DNA of 64,000 bases from JAZDFC01 sp043808235 (GCA_043808235.1 JAZDFC010000105.1:124001-188000); one strand, 5' to 3'. Shown: positions 42,007-51,412, numbered from the stretch's first letter. A program made the numbers and translations. Notes: generated by a model not told the origin, from the letters alone.

Positions 42007-43113
42007 ATGCGGATAGAGAGAATTGAACTTCGCCATGTAAAATTAGTATTGGTTTCACCGTTTGTTACTTCTATGGGAGTTGAATACGATGAAGAGCATA
42101 TCATTGTAAGAGTTGACGGAGAAGGAATTACCGGCTGGGGCGAATCGGTGGCGGAAGGAACGCCGTTTTATTCATACGAGACTGTTCAAACCGCATGGCA
42201 TGTTCTAAATAAATTTATTATTCCGGAAGTGATCGGAAAAGATATTCACAATGTTGATGAAGCCATTGCGCTCAGCGCCCGTGTACGTGGACACATGATG
42301 GCGAAAGCCGGATTGGAAGCTGCGCTATGGGATGCTCATGCAAAACAAAAAGGCATTTCCCTTTCAACAATGCTCGGCGGAACAAGAAAAAGAATTGATG
42401 TAGGAGTGAGTATCGGTATTCAATCTTCGGTTGCGGAGTTGTTAAAAAAAGTTAACGGATATTTGAAAGAAGGACACAAACGAATTAAAATAAAGATAGC
42501 GCCGGGTAACGATTTGCAATTTGTAGCTGCTTTGAGAAAGGAATATCCCAATTTACTTTTACAAGTTGATGCCAACTCTGCATATTCACTTGATGACATA
42601 AATATTTTCCGTGAAATGGATAATTACAATTTATTATTAATCGAGCAGCCGCTTTCGCATGACGATATTTATGATCATTCAAAACTTCAACGCGAATTGA
42701 AAACCCCTATTTGTCTTGACGAGAGTATCCACTCATTGGCTGATGCCCGCGCTGCAATTGAGTTGGATAGTTGTCGAATAATTAATATCAAACCGGGTCG
42801 TGTCGGCGGATTCACCGAATCAAAATTAATTCACGATTATTGTGCGTCGAAAAGTATTCCGGTTTGGCACGGCGGAATGCTTGAATCAGGAATTGGTCGG
42901 GCGGGAAATGTTGCGCTTGCATCTCTTTCGAATTTCACTCTGCCCGGCGATATCTCCGCAAGTAAAAGATATTACAAGGAAGATATTGTTTCGCCGGAAT
43001 TTGTAGTTGCACCCGATGGTACGATGGAAGTTCCGACAAAACCCGGAATCGGAGTTGATGTTGTAATGGATAACCTTGATAAAGTAACTGTGTTCAAAGA
43101 AGAATTTAAGTAA
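42007..43113 (+). CDS. N-acylamino-acid racemase / o-succinylbenzoate-synthase-like enolase
   Basis: 368 residues, muconate-cycloisomerase subgroup of the enolase superfamily. Catalytic and metal residues: Lys163 in K-I-K-I, Asp188, Glu213, Asp238 and Lys262 in I-K-P-G. The spacing is that of the Amycolatopsis N-acylamino-acid racemase/OSBS (K163, D189, E214, D239, K263). The G-G-M-L-E-S-G-I-G-R loop is typical of this group. Activity is therefore OSBS, N-acyl amino acid racemase, or both. No menaquinone genes are near. The partner is an amidohydrolase 38 nt downstream, which favours racemisation of N-acyl or peptide-bound amino acids. Strong AGGAGG ribosome site. Confidence 0.88.
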   Translation: MRIERIELRHVKLVLVSPFVTSMGVEYDEEHIIVRVDGEGITGWGESVAEGTPFYSYETVQTAWHVLNKFIIPEVIGKDIHNVDEAIALSARVRGHMMAKAGLEAALWDAHAKQKGISLSTMLGGTRKRIDVGVSIGIQSSVAELLKKVNGYLKEGHKRIKIKIAPGNDLQFVAALRKEYPNLLLQVDANSAYSLDDINIFREMDNYNLLLIEQPLSHDDIYDHSKLQRELKTPICLDESIHSLADARAAIELDSCRIINIKPGRVGGFTESKLIHDYCASKSIPVWHGGMLESGIGRAGNVALASLSNFTLPGDISASKRYYKEDIVSPEFVVAPDGTMEVPTKPGIGVDVVMDNLDKVTVFKEEFK

Positions 43114-43117
43114 GATA

Positions 43118-43147
43118 AGGAGATAGGAGTTAGAAGTCAGGAGATAG
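43118..43147 (+). repeat. Direct repeat of AGGAGATAG in the intercistronic gap
   Basis: AGGAGATAG occurs at 43118-43126 and again at 43139-43147 between the racemase and amidohydrolase genes, with AGGAG-like copies between. It resembles a simple repeat family and also offers several Shine-Dalgarno-like sites before the ATG at 43152. Confidence 0.55.
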
Positions 43148-43151
43148 AAGG

Positions 43152-44879
43152 ATGAAAAATGTTTTTAAACATTCATACCAAACTGCACTGGTAATTTTCT
43201 TTGCAGGATTGTTGATTGGTTGTTCTTCGAACAAAGATAATTATGCTGATTTAGTTTTTAAAAACGGAATTATTTATACTGTCGATAGTCTTTCGAGTAA
43301 AGCGAAAGCGGTTGCAATCAATGATGAAAAGTTTATTTATGTCGGGAGTGACGCAGGCGTTGAAAAATTCATCGGCGAAAGAACCAAAGTAATTGATCTT
43401 GAAAATAAATTAGTCTTGCCCGGATTCATCGACAGTCACTGCCATGTGATCAGCTCATACAGATATTTTTACGAAGTGAATCTTTATGGATTAAAAACTG
43501 CTTCGGAAATACAAAATAAAATCAAAGAATATCTTGCCGCGAATCCCGATGTGAAATACATAAAGGGAAGGGGATGGAGCAATACCAATTTCCCGAAGAC
43601 CGGACCCGATAAAAAAATCATAGATGAAATTGTGAACAATATTCCCGTTTCGTTTTCGTCGGAAGATGGGCACAGCAAATGGGTAAATTCCAAAACACTT
43701 AAACTTGCAGGTATTACAAAAGAAACCAAAAATCCTGAGGGGGGAATAATTGAGCGCGATCCGGTTACCGGCGAACTTAAGGGGACAATACGCGAAAACG
43801 CCACTGATCTTATTTCGAAAATATTCCCGGATTATACTGTTGATCAATTGATGACAGGGATCGAGGCATATCAAAAAATGGCGCTCGCATTTGGAATTAC
43901 AACTGCACACGATGCATATCTCGATTCATGGAGTAATGAGATAATTGCTTTTCAAACTTTGGAGAAAGAGAATAAACTTTCGATGCGAATCCGCGCTTCG
44001 TTGTGCGTCGATCCTGAAAAGGGAGTTGAGCAAATTGAAGCGCTTATCAAAGAACGCGAACGGAACAAAGGCGAATTGTTTCAAACTAATGCGGTAAAGT
44101 TATTTGTTGATGGAGTAGTTGAAGGAAGCACAGCATATTTGAAAGAACCTTATAAACATCTTCCGAACTCTCGCGGAGAATTACTGTGGAAAGTTGAAAA
44201 GCTCAATCAAGTATGCGCCGCGCTCGATAAAAATAATTTTCAAATTCACGTTCATTCAATCGGGGATGCTGCAACTTCTGTTACTCTCGATGCATTAGCT
44301 TTCTCGAAAGCAGAGAACGGAAAGCGCGACGGCAGGAATATGATTACTCATATTCAGTTAGTCAGCCCCGAAGATATATTGCGATTCAAAGAACTTGGAG
44401 TTGTCGCGGTACCGCAGCCGTATTGGTTCGCAAAGGATGATTACTACTACAACATACAACTGCCGTATCTCGGACATAAACGTGCCGACGAGGAGTACCC
44501 GATGAAAAGTTTTTTTGATTCGGATGTTGTTGTGGCTTCCTCAAGTGATTATCCGGTTACAATTCCCTGCAATCCGCTGCGGGCAATTCAAATGGGAGTA
44601 ACTCGCACAGTGATTGGTGAAACGAATCCCGATGAAGCTTTATGGAAAGAAGAAAGCGCAACACTCAATCAAATGATTCGTAGTTTTACCATCAATGGCG
44701 CGTATGCAAACTTCCTTGAGAAGACTTCCGGCTCAATTGAAGGCGGGAAATATGCTGACTTGATTGTGCTCGATAAAAATTTGTTTGAAATCCCGGCGAT
44801 AGAAATTAATAGTGCAAAAGTGTTGCTGACTATCTTTGAAGGGAAGAAAGTATTTGCGGATTCGACATTTGCATTTTAG
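43152..44879 (+). CDS. YtcJ-type amidohydrolase lipoprotein
   Basis: 575 residues, lipobox L-I-G-C at Cys24, so anchored outside the cytoplasm. Amidohydrolase_3 (YtcJ) fold: beta-sandwich start A-D-L-V-F-K-N-G-I-I-Y-T-V, metal motif G-F-I-D-S-H-C-H with His96 and His98, later V-H-S-I-G-D-A and A-S-S-S-D-Y-P-V, and the final K-Y-A-D-L-I-V-L-D. Family members hydrolyse N-acyl or N-formyl amino compounds. With the upstream racemase it could release amino acids from N-acyl or D-configured precursors in two steps, but the cofactor-free pairing is inference. The lipobox means that the two enzymes would work in different compartments. Confidence 0.88.
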   Translation: MKNVFKHSYQTALVIFFAGLLIGCSSNKDNYADLVFKNGIIYTVDSLSSKAKAVAINDEKFIYVGSDAGVEKFIGERTKVIDLENKLVLPGFIDSHCHVISSYRYFYEVNLYGLKTASEIQNKIKEYLAANPDVKYIKGRGWSNTNFPKTGPDKKIIDEIVNNIPVSFSSEDGHSKWVNSKTLKLAGITKETKNPEGGIIERDPVTGELKGTIRENATDLISKIFPDYTVDQLMTGIEAYQKMALAFGITTAHDAYLDSWSNEIIAFQTLEKENKLSMRIRASLCVDPEKGVEQIEALIKERERNKGELFQTNAVKLFVDGVVEGSTAYLKEPYKHLPNSRGELLWKVEKLNQVCAALDKNNFQIHVHSIGDAATSVTLDALAFSKAENGKRDGRNMITHIQLVSPEDILRFKELGVVAVPQPYWFAKDDYYYNIQLPYLGHKRADEEYPMKSFFDSDVVVASSSDYPVTIPCNPLRAIQMGVTRTVIGETNPDEALWKEESATLNQMIRSFTINGAYANFLEKTSGSIEGGKYADLIVLDKNLFEIPAIEINSAKVLLTIFEGKKVFADSTFAF

Positions 44880-44894
44880 CGCTAATTATCTCGG

Positions 44895-44918
44895 CTGTCA
44901 CGGACTATTCCGTGACAG
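44895..44918. repeat. Palindromic repeat 1 (CTGTCACGG type)
   Basis: Perfect 9-bp arms, loop ACTATT, 15 nt after the amidohydrolase stop. Its arms share GTCACGG with the next palindrome. Confidence 0.85.
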
Positions 44919-44940
44919 AGGTATCAAATATCAGAAAATC

Positions 44941-44964
44941 CAGTCACGGTTTGGACCGTGACTG
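44941..44964. repeat. Palindromic repeat 2 (CAGTCACGG type)
   Basis: Perfect 9-bp arms, loop TTTGGA. Same GTCACGG core as repeat 1, so the two are diverged copies of one family. Confidence 0.85.
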
Positions 44965-45013
44965 CCTAGAAATTACTTAAGCGGCATCATCATCATTATT
45001 GCACATTGAATTG

Positions 45014-45033
45014 CCGCGAGCTTTAGCTCGCGG
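45014..45033. repeat. Palindromic repeat 3 (CCGCGAGC type)
   Basis: Perfect 8-bp arms CCGCGAGC / GCTCGCGG around TTTA. A different family from repeats 1 and 2. Confidence 0.85.
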
Positions 45034-45053
45034 ATCTATAAAAGAAAAATATT

Positions 45054-45095
45054 TGGCTTTAGCCACATTTAAAATAAAGGATGGGGCTAAAGCCC
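45054..45095 (+). repeat. Palindromic repeat 4, inverted pair with terminator-like T-run
   Basis: TGGCTTTAGCCA (45054-45065) and GGGCTAAAGCCC (45084-45095) are each palindromic and are inverted copies of one another (GGCTTTAGCC / GGCTAAAGCC), so they can pair into a 10-bp stem. A plus-strand T-rich tract follows (45098-45116), so it may serve as the terminator of the racemase-amidohydrolase operon. 45117-45262 shows nothing further. Confidence 0.75.
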
Positions 45096-45262
45096 GATTT
45101 CTTTTTGTTTTTTTTCTGTCCGTCGGTTGAAACAGATGGCAATGCAATATTATCTTATGAAACTTTCATATTCAGTTCAAGTTAGAAAATACTTTTTAAA
45201 TTCCCATCAGAATCTCGAGTGATTAAATCTGCCGGTTTTAGAGTAATTTATCAAATGGTGAA

Positions 45263-46864
45263 TTAAAAATCACCGATCTTGCGAATTATGCTTCGCCAGA
45301 AATCACTGCCGTTTAAACCGTTAGTCATTATTACAATCGCAGTGCCTCTATCATAATTGAACTGAGAATAACATCTGAATCCGGATCTGTTTGCGCCGCT
45401 GTGATAAACAATATCTCCCGAAACAGTTGAATCAATCGCCCAACCAAGTCCCCAATATACATTGATTCCCAATGTATTTCCCGGACGGCTGATTGGTTCA
45501 CGCACATTTACTTCAACTTGATGATTTATCATTTGGCTAATGGAATTTTGAGAGAGGTAAGAATTATGTGAATCACCCGGATCTAAAATTCTGCAAATGA
45601 ATGTTGCATAATCTTCGGCGGAAGTGTAAAGGGAATATGCAGCATTCGGCTGTGTATATTTTGTCTTCTGCAAAAAATTTCCGGATGTATCATGACCTGC
45701 AGAAATGAACGAATCAAATTCTTGTGTCCATGAGTAACTAATGTGTTTTAGTCCGAGCGGTTTGAACAATTTTTTACGCGCATAAACATCAATCGGCTCG
45801 CCGGTAATTTTCTCTATTACTCTTTGCAAATAATAAAATCCTTCTCCCGAATAACTGTACTTTGTTCCCGGTTCAAAATAAATGGGAAGCGGACCCTCGG
45901 TTTCTTCATCGCCCTTTCTCCAATTGGGTAAACCGGAAGTATGGCAAAGAATCATCCGCGCTGTGATTTCGTTTTTATATTCAACAATGCTGATAAATTT
46001 TTCATCCAGATAATCCGTCAGCGGTTTGTCGAGATCCAATTTATTTTCTTCGATCAATTTTAAAACCGAGTACGCAAACATTGGTTTCGTCATCGAACAT
46101 GCTTCGAACATTGTTTCATTCGTAACCAATTCATTTGTGCGGGTGTCTTTAACACCGTAACTTTTTGACCACGCTATTTTTCTGTCCTTCACAAGACAAA
46201 CGGAGACTCCCGGAATTTTAAATTCTTTCATCAATCCCGGCATAATATTATCAATCGCATTTGAAACATAATCAAGAGTTGGTGGCTGACTAATTTTCCC
46301 ACCATTGATTTTTCGCAGGGCATAAACAGCAGCCCACTTGATATCTTCATCATCATCGTAAAGAAATTTCGAAATCTGTTGTGTAAAGCTGTAGGCTACT
46401 TTCCCGATTTTTCCCAAAGCGATTAACGAACACCATCGCACACTTTCATTTTTATCGGTGAGCGCTTCAGCTAGATACGGCGCGGCTTCGGAGGCATCTC
46501 TCTTCATTTTGCTCAGTGCGATTGCCGATAACCACCGTATATTTTCATTTTCATCTTGCAAAGATTTTATTAAGTATGGAACCGCCGGTTTACTGATTTG
46601 ACCGAGAGATGAAGCGGCTTTCCCTCTTAAATATAAATTCTCATCGGAGAAACATGCAATCAAAGATTTGATCGCATTTGTGTCCTGAGTTTTGATCGCG
46701 CCAAATATTTCTGCTGCAATTAATCTTATGGCTTCCGCTTCGTTCTTGTTAGTTAAGATGGCAATCAAGCTATCAATATTAGCCGCGCTGCTTTGAGAAT
46801 AAAGAGTAGTTGCAGCCACAAGAAAAACAAAAATAATCATGGCGAGTTTTCGAAGATCATTCAT
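45263..46864 (-). CDS. HEAT-repeat / serine beta-lactamase-fold fusion protein
   Basis: 533 residues, signal peptide to about S23-Q24. Residues 30-190 are HEAT-like repeats (A-A-S-S-L-G-Q-I, R-W-L-S-A-I-A-L-S-K-M, R-W-C-S-L-I-A-L-G-K-I, K-W-A-A-V-Y-A-L). Residues 200-530 are a class C beta-lactamase/esterase (PF00144) domain: S-M-T-K with Ser257 and Lys260, Y-S-G at 338-340 where many relatives have Y-x-N, and H-S-G-A-N-R-S-G. More likely a peptidase or esterase than a lactamase. Last gene of the long minus-strand run, 21 nt after the deaminase gene. Confidence 0.9.
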   Translation of the reverse strand: MNDLRKLAMIIFVFLVAATTLYSQSSAANIDSLIAILTNKNEAEAIRLIAAEIFGAIKTQDTNAIKSLIACFSDENLYLRGKAASSLGQISKPAVPYLIKSLQDENENIRWLSAIALSKMKRDASEAAPYLAEALTDKNESVRWCSLIALGKIGKVAYSFTQQISKFLYDDDEDIKWAAVYALRKINGGKISQPPTLDYVSNAIDNIMPGLMKEFKIPGVSVCLVKDRKIAWSKSYGVKDTRTNELVTNETMFEACSMTKPMFAYSVLKLIEENKLDLDKPLTDYLDEKFISIVEYKNEITARMILCHTSGLPNWRKGDEETEGPLPIYFEPGTKYSYSGEGFYYLQRVIEKITGEPIDVYARKKLFKPLGLKHISYSWTQEFDSFISAGHDTSGNFLQKTKYTQPNAAYSLYTSAEDYATFICRILDPGDSHNSYLSQNSISQMINHQVEVNVREPISRPGNTLGINVYWGLGWAIDSTVSGDIVYHSGANRSGFRCYSQFNYDRGTAIVIMTNGLNGSDFWRSIIRKIGDF

Positions 46865-46885
46865 ATTTGTTCTATCACAGGGTTG

Positions 46886-47887
46886 TTATATTTTTTTGAA
46901 TTTGGCAAACTTGCGGAATTCCGGTTCAAACGAAAACAGAATTGGTAATCCGCCTGTGTGAATAAATACAGTCGGAAGATTTTTATCAAGTTTCTCCTTT
47001 TTCACAAGATCAATCAATCCCGCCATGGCTTTGCCGGTGTAAACCGGATCGAGAAGAATTCCTTCCGTATGCGCGCATTGAATAACCGCATTTTGTCCGC
47101 CCATAGTAGGTGTCCCGTATTCAACAAAGTAATTATCATACGATTCAATGTCGCTTTCGCTAAAATCAAAATTGATTTTTATAAGTTCACAGCATTCGGC
47201 GATAATTTCGAGAGAGCGTTTTTTAATGGCAGTTGATGTACGCGAGACGCTTATCCCGATAACTCTTGAATTCGGCATAATTAATTTTGCACCGAGAACA
47301 ATTCCGGCAAATGTTCCGCACGAACCAACCGGTAAAACAATCTGTACTTTATCATCAGTTTTCAATTGAGCTGCAAGTTCTTTCATCGCATTTATACATC
47401 CAAGCGAACCGAGTGCGGTGCATCCGCCGATTGGCGAAACATAAGGTCGGGCACCTTTTTGTTTTAATTCCTCGGCCCAATCGTTCATTGCTGCTGTGAG
47501 ATGATCGTTCTCGTCATCGTTGGGGAGAAATCTAATTTCGGCTCCGAATAAAATATCGAGCAGAAGATTTCCGTCGAATGAATTAAACTCCGGTCCGCCG
47601 AGAACCAATTTTGTTTCGATGTTAAATCTCCTTGCCGCAGCCGCCAGTATTCGTGCATGATTGGATTGAACTCCACCTGCAGTTAACACAACATCGTATT
47701 TATTTTCAATTATCTCTGCCAGATCATATTCAATCTTTCTAACCTTTGTTCCTCCGCCGGCGAAACTGATTAGATCGTCCCTTTTAATAAATAATTTTTC
47801 GAGACCTATTTCATCCGCAAGTCGCGGCGCTTCATTAAGCGGGGTGGGGAAATTGGCTAACTGAATACATGGAAATTTTTCAAGCAT
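46886..47887 (-). CDS. PLP-dependent D-cysteine desulfhydrase / ACC-deaminase family enzyme
   Basis: 333 residues, fold type II PLP enzyme. The PLP lysine is Lys48 in F-A-G-G-G-T-K-V-R-K-I-E-Y (the family usually has G-G-N-K-x-R-K). Substrate loop A-G-G-V-Q-S-N-H-A-R at 70-79, phosphate loop G-S-C-G-T-F-A-G, and C-terminal I-H-T-G-G-L-P. The family includes D-cysteine desulfhydrase, 1-aminocyclopropane-1-carboxylate deaminase and other D-amino-acid lyases; the substrate here is uncertain. Cytoplasmic. Sits between a carboxypeptidase and the HEAT/beta-lactamase fusion, which suggests use of a D- or unusual amino acid released from peptides. Confidence 0.85.
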   Translation of the reverse strand: MLEKFPCIQLANFPTPLNEAPRLADEIGLEKLFIKRDDLISFAGGGTKVRKIEYDLAEIIENKYDVVLTAGGVQSNHARILAAAARRFNIETKLVLGGPEFNSFDGNLLLDILFGAEIRFLPNDDENDHLTAAMNDWAEELKQKGARPYVSPIGGCTALGSLGCINAMKELAAQLKTDDKVQIVLPVGSCGTFAGIVLGAKLIMPNSRVIGISVSRTSTAIKKRSLEIIAECCELIKINFDFSESDIESYDNYFVEYGTPTMGGQNAVIQCAHTEGILLDPVYTGKAMAGLIDLVKKEKLDKNLPTVFIHTGGLPILFSFEPEFRKFAKFKKI

Positions 47888-47987
47888 AAGTAATTACGGA
47901 ATAACTAAAATATTTTTAAATCGAACAGTAATATTTTACTAAAGTTTTTTAATTCAAAAATCGTTTATTGCTTTCGCCGACAAAACA

Positions 47988-49490
47988 TCATTCGATAACT
48001 TTTAGAATAGGATAACTTTTATTCTTCCGCACAAGATATTCGAAATCTTTGTATGTCGCTAATCCAATCTCCGATTGCGGCTCCAGCGCTTGAACTATGA
48101 AATTGTTATGCAGTTGATTCATCGGGATAAAATAGAAATCGAAAGGATTGATTTCATCGGTCACCTCTTTCAATTCAACCGATGGATTAATCGTCATATC
48201 GCCTTCGAAGTCAATTGAATCGATAGTCGTTATAAAATATTGAATGATTTTAAATTTTTCTGCCGGTGTGTAATCTTTAATTTGAAGATTTTGTCTTTCT
48301 GCCCAACCGGTTAAATTTGCATCTGCTTTGGGAATAAGGTAACCAACAGGTTTTTCAACTTCGAGCAATGGTTTTACAACCGGAGTATAATTCTCAACCG
48401 TGACAATCGTATCCGCGTTGGAATACAACGACAGCAATCTTATATTCGTCGTAGTGCCTTCGCTCATGTGTTCCATTTGAATCGCTACTTTTTCCCCGGG
48501 AATGGAGTTGATCAATTGTCGTCTTCCATCAGCAACAAATTTTTTTATCTCGACTTTATGATTGAAAATAAATTCGAGAATTCCCTTCATCGCGGTGTAT
48601 TGACCTTCAGCACGACGGCGAATATTGTCGATGGAATCTCTACCGTTCTTCCCTTCAAGAATCATCGAGAAAGTATTGAGTGATCCAAAACTTTGCCTAC
48701 CGTCGTTGATATCAAATGTACTATGGCGCATTCTACCTTTGTCCGGCGGACCTTCGACTATATATTCCTGGAATGAAAATCCTTTTTCCATAATGTACTT
48801 TTCAACAAAGGGAAATAGTTGATTGCGCGTGTAATTTTTTATCTCGATGGAAACGTTTGGATTTGAAACAGCGCCGAACTGCTCATCAAAATTTTTGAGC
48901 GCACCATACTCAATCCAATCATTGCTGTAAGGTGAATACTCGTGCACATCAAGAGTAGCTTCCGGTAGATATTGATTGAATAACTTGTGCAATGCTTGTG
49001 TTTCAGGCGCAGTTAAAATCAAGTGATTGCGGTTCAAATCCAATCCCATCCCGTTGCGGCGTTTGTTCCTTTCTGCACCGTCGGGATTCATCTGCGGTAC
49101 AATAATCAAATCAATTTTTTCAAAAAGATAATCGAGTTTTCCTTCTGTAATATCACGGATTAGCATAAGTGTGCCTTCTTTGCCCGAAGGTTCATCGCCG
49201 TGCTGCTGGGCAAAGAAGAATACTTTTATTTTATTTTCATCCCTGCCAAACTCGCCGGTTGAAATTTTAACGGCAGGAATCATTCTCCCTTCCGAAGACG
49301 AGCCGATAAATTCCAATTTAATTTTATTGCAAAGCGAAGAGGCTGCATCTAAAAAACCAACAATGTCTTCATGCGAAGTAAGGATTCGATACTTGGCTAA
49401 TTCAAGCGGTGTAAAAAATTTATTTGTTAAATTCACCTGTGCATAACAATTGAGCAAAGGGACCAACAATAAGAGGATGATTTTTTTCAT
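47988..49490 (-). CDS. Secreted M14-family zinc carboxypeptidase
   Basis: 500 residues, signal peptide ending near N-C-Y-A-Q. M14 signatures: zinc ligands His97 and Glu100 in Q-H-G-D-E-P-S-G and His183 in L-D-V-H-E-Y; substrate-binding N-P-D-G with D-L-N-R-N; general base Glu279 in M-I-L-E-G-K-N-G. The C-terminal 180 residues form an extra domain of unknown fold. It removes C-terminal residues or cleaves gamma/isopeptide-like bonds in the periplasm or outside. Its ATG overlaps the stop of the upstream BNR-like gene (ATGA, 49487-49490), so the two are coupled. Confidence 0.92.
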   Translation of the reverse strand: MKKIILLLLVPLLNCYAQVNLTNKFFTPLELAKYRILTSHEDIVGFLDAASSLCNKIKLEFIGSSSEGRMIPAVKISTGEFGRDENKIKVFFFAQQHGDEPSGKEGTLMLIRDITEGKLDYLFEKIDLIIVPQMNPDGAERNKRRNGMGLDLNRNHLILTAPETQALHKLFNQYLPEATLDVHEYSPYSNDWIEYGALKNFDEQFGAVSNPNVSIEIKNYTRNQLFPFVEKYIMEKGFSFQEYIVEGPPDKGRMRHSTFDINDGRQSFGSLNTFSMILEGKNGRDSIDNIRRRAEGQYTAMKGILEFIFNHKVEIKKFVADGRRQLINSIPGEKVAIQMEHMSEGTTTNIRLLSLYSNADTIVTVENYTPVVKPLLEVEKPVGYLIPKADANLTGWAERQNLQIKDYTPAEKFKIIQYFITTIDSIDFEGDMTINPSVELKEVTDEINPFDFYFIPMNQLHNNFIVQALEPQSEIGLATYKDFEYLVRKNKSYPILKVIE

Positions 49491-51412
49491 TTAAGCAGAA
49501 CCATTTTTTTTGTTTCAATAAAATTACCGGATTTCAGTTGGTAAAAGTACACTCCGCTTGGAAAATTACTTGCGTTGAACTCAACTTTATATATGCCAGG
49601 ACTTTTATACTCATTAACCACGGTTGCTACTTCTCTTCCAAGTAAATCGTACACTACAAGCCTCACTTCACTGAATACTGATAACTGAAAACTGATTACT
49701 GTTGACGGATTGAACGGATTAGGATAATTATCTCCCAGAATAAAATTTATTACATTCGTTTTGTTGTTATCAACATTGCTAAAAACGGTTTGATATTTAC
49801 GATAAATAAAATTTGAAACCGGGCCGGTTCCATCCGAGACCATCATAGGCGACGGATTTTCAATTAGCATAAGATGTGCGGTATATGCTCCATCGTCTCC
49901 AGCTTTCTCGAGGTGATAAGAGAGCTGCGCATATGCATCCGCAATCATCGGAGTTGAATGGAGAATACCGCCATAAATCCATGTATCTCCACCATTATCC
50001 GAATATGAATAATAGATATCAGTAAAGTTTTCGCCCAACTCATCTATCATAATTTGCGATGCGGCGTCTCCCGGCGTTTGAAACTCGGGACCAGTCCAGC
50101 AAGCAAATAAATTTTGTCCGGTATAATCTTGAGCTATTTGAGGAAAACTCTGTCCCATTAAGTTCCCTGGATAATCGTAAGCAATACCCCGGTCATATAA
50201 CTCCTGAGCAAACAAATCAATATTAAAATCACTTATTACTTTCCAGCCGGCATCTTTCAATTTAGAATTCCAGTACAGCACCGGCGTTGCATATGGAAGT
50301 CCAAAAATTTCCTTTCCGCCTCCATATTCTTCGGGTAAAGCTATTTCTTTTCGCCATTGCCCGTACCCGTTTAAAACTATGTGAATAGTTCCATCGTTGC
50401 TAACCGCGCCTGTTATTTGGGAAAAGTTTTCCGGCAAGGGGTAATATTCCCATGTAACATCCTGATTGAATGGAATTTGACCCTTACCTGTAACTTCGAG
50501 TGTGTCAACATGAGTTGTATATGTATAATCTGGAACTAACCCTGGCTGACCGTCATATGCAATTATTTGTGCAGTCCACGTTACTCCAAAATCATGAGAA
50601 TAAATTATATACGTAATATCCGCGTTGGAAGAATCCACTCCGGGTTCCCCGCCTAATCCCGCATTACCTCCTCCGGGTAAACACCCTGCCATTACAAGGT
50701 GTTGTTCATTCGGAGATTTAAAGAAATCACAATCTGTAACAGGACTCAATGAATAATCATAAAGCGGCGGCATAAAATCTGTATAGTCTCCCCACTTTTC
50801 GAAGGTCGAACCATAATCAGAACTTTTAAAATACTCCCATCCGGTTGTAAAAATATTATCCCCCGAAAATTGAACCGTTGCAAAGTTACCAACCGTCCGG
50901 GTAAAATCATTTCCATTCCATAAATAAAACTCTCCCGCAGCAATGCCTGCATAATTCTGATTTGCCAACAATCCCTGGGTAGGGATATCAATGTGCGACC
51001 AGCTAGTGCGGTTTACAGGCGAATCGGGGTTCGGCAATTCGCGGCTGGTATAATTTACTCCATCATAAATTATCAGGTTGACCGAACCACTTCCCATTGA
51101 ATTAGGATAGATAACAGGAGAAAAATAAACATATCCGCTATGTGGATCGTAAGAAATCTGATCGTGAGCAATGCTATTCGCTATCCATGGATAGGTCGTT
51201 TGTGCTATTACGTCTCCATTACCCGGATTAACAACCGGGAAAATAAAACGGCTTTGCTTCTCCGCTGACTGTGTGTTTTGGGGTAATTGATTCTCAATCG
51301 TGCGGATGAGTGTTTTTTGTTTAAGATGTTCAACCTTTTGAGGTTGTGCCTGTGCCGTAAAAGAAATAACAAGACAGAACAAAATCAACGATAAAAGTAT
51401 TCTTCTGTTCAT
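49487..51412 (-). CDS. T9SS-secreted BNR/sialidase-propeller-like protein
   Basis: 641 residues, signal peptide to about Ala22. The body has BNR-like Asp-box features of exo-acting propellers (S-S-D-Y-G-S-T-F-E-K-W, S-H-D-F-G-V-T-W, S-D-N-G-G-D-T-W-I-Y-G). No catalytic set for sialidase was identified. The end is a type A sorting domain (N-Y-P-N-P-F-N-P, ending K-K-M-V-L-L-K) whose V-I-S-F-Q-L-S-V-F-S stretch is encoded by a simple repeat shared with the next gene. Translationally coupled to the M14 carboxypeptidase. Confidence 0.82.
   Translation of the reverse strand: MNRRILLSLILFCLVISFTAQAQPQKVEHLKQKTLIRTIENQLPQNTQSAEKQSRFIFPVVNPGNGDVIAQTTYPWIANSIAHDQISYDPHSGYVYFSPVIYPNSMGSGSVNLIIYDGVNYTSRELPNPDSPVNRTSWSHIDIPTQGLLANQNYAGIAAGEFYLWNGNDFTRTVGNFATVQFSGDNIFTTGWEYFKSSDYGSTFEKWGDYTDFMPPLYDYSLSPVTDCDFFKSPNEQHLVMAGCLPGGGNAGLGGEPGVDSSNADITYIIYSHDFGVTWTAQIIAYDGQPGLVPDYTYTTHVDTLEVTGKGQIPFNQDVTWEYYPLPENFSQITGAVSNDGTIHIVLNGYGQWRKEIALPEEYGGGKEIFGLPYATPVLYWNSKLKDAGWKVISDFNIDLFAQELYDRGIAYDYPGNLMGQSFPQIAQDYTGQNLFACWTGPEFQTPGDAASQIMIDELGENFTDIYYSYSDNGGDTWIYGGILHSTPMIADAYAQLSYHLEKAGDDGAYTAHLMLIENPSPMMVSDGTGPVSNFIYRKYQTVFSNVDNNKTNVINFILGDNYPNPFNPSTVISFQLSVFSEVRLVVYDLLGREVATVVNEYKSPGIYKVEFNASNFPSGVYFYQLKSGNFIETKKMVLLK
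49670..49701. repeat. 32-bp simple repeat in sorting-domain DNA, copy 1
   Basis: An array of ACTGA-type units that encodes S-Q-L/S-V-F-S-like residues in frame. It is identical over all 32 nt to 51739-51770 in the neighbouring gene; similarity between the two genes runs to about 100 bp around it. Confidence 0.8.

Noticed and set aside
44880..45262. CRISPR array
   Set aside because: The repeats are individual palindromes of different sequence without regular direct repeats or spacers.
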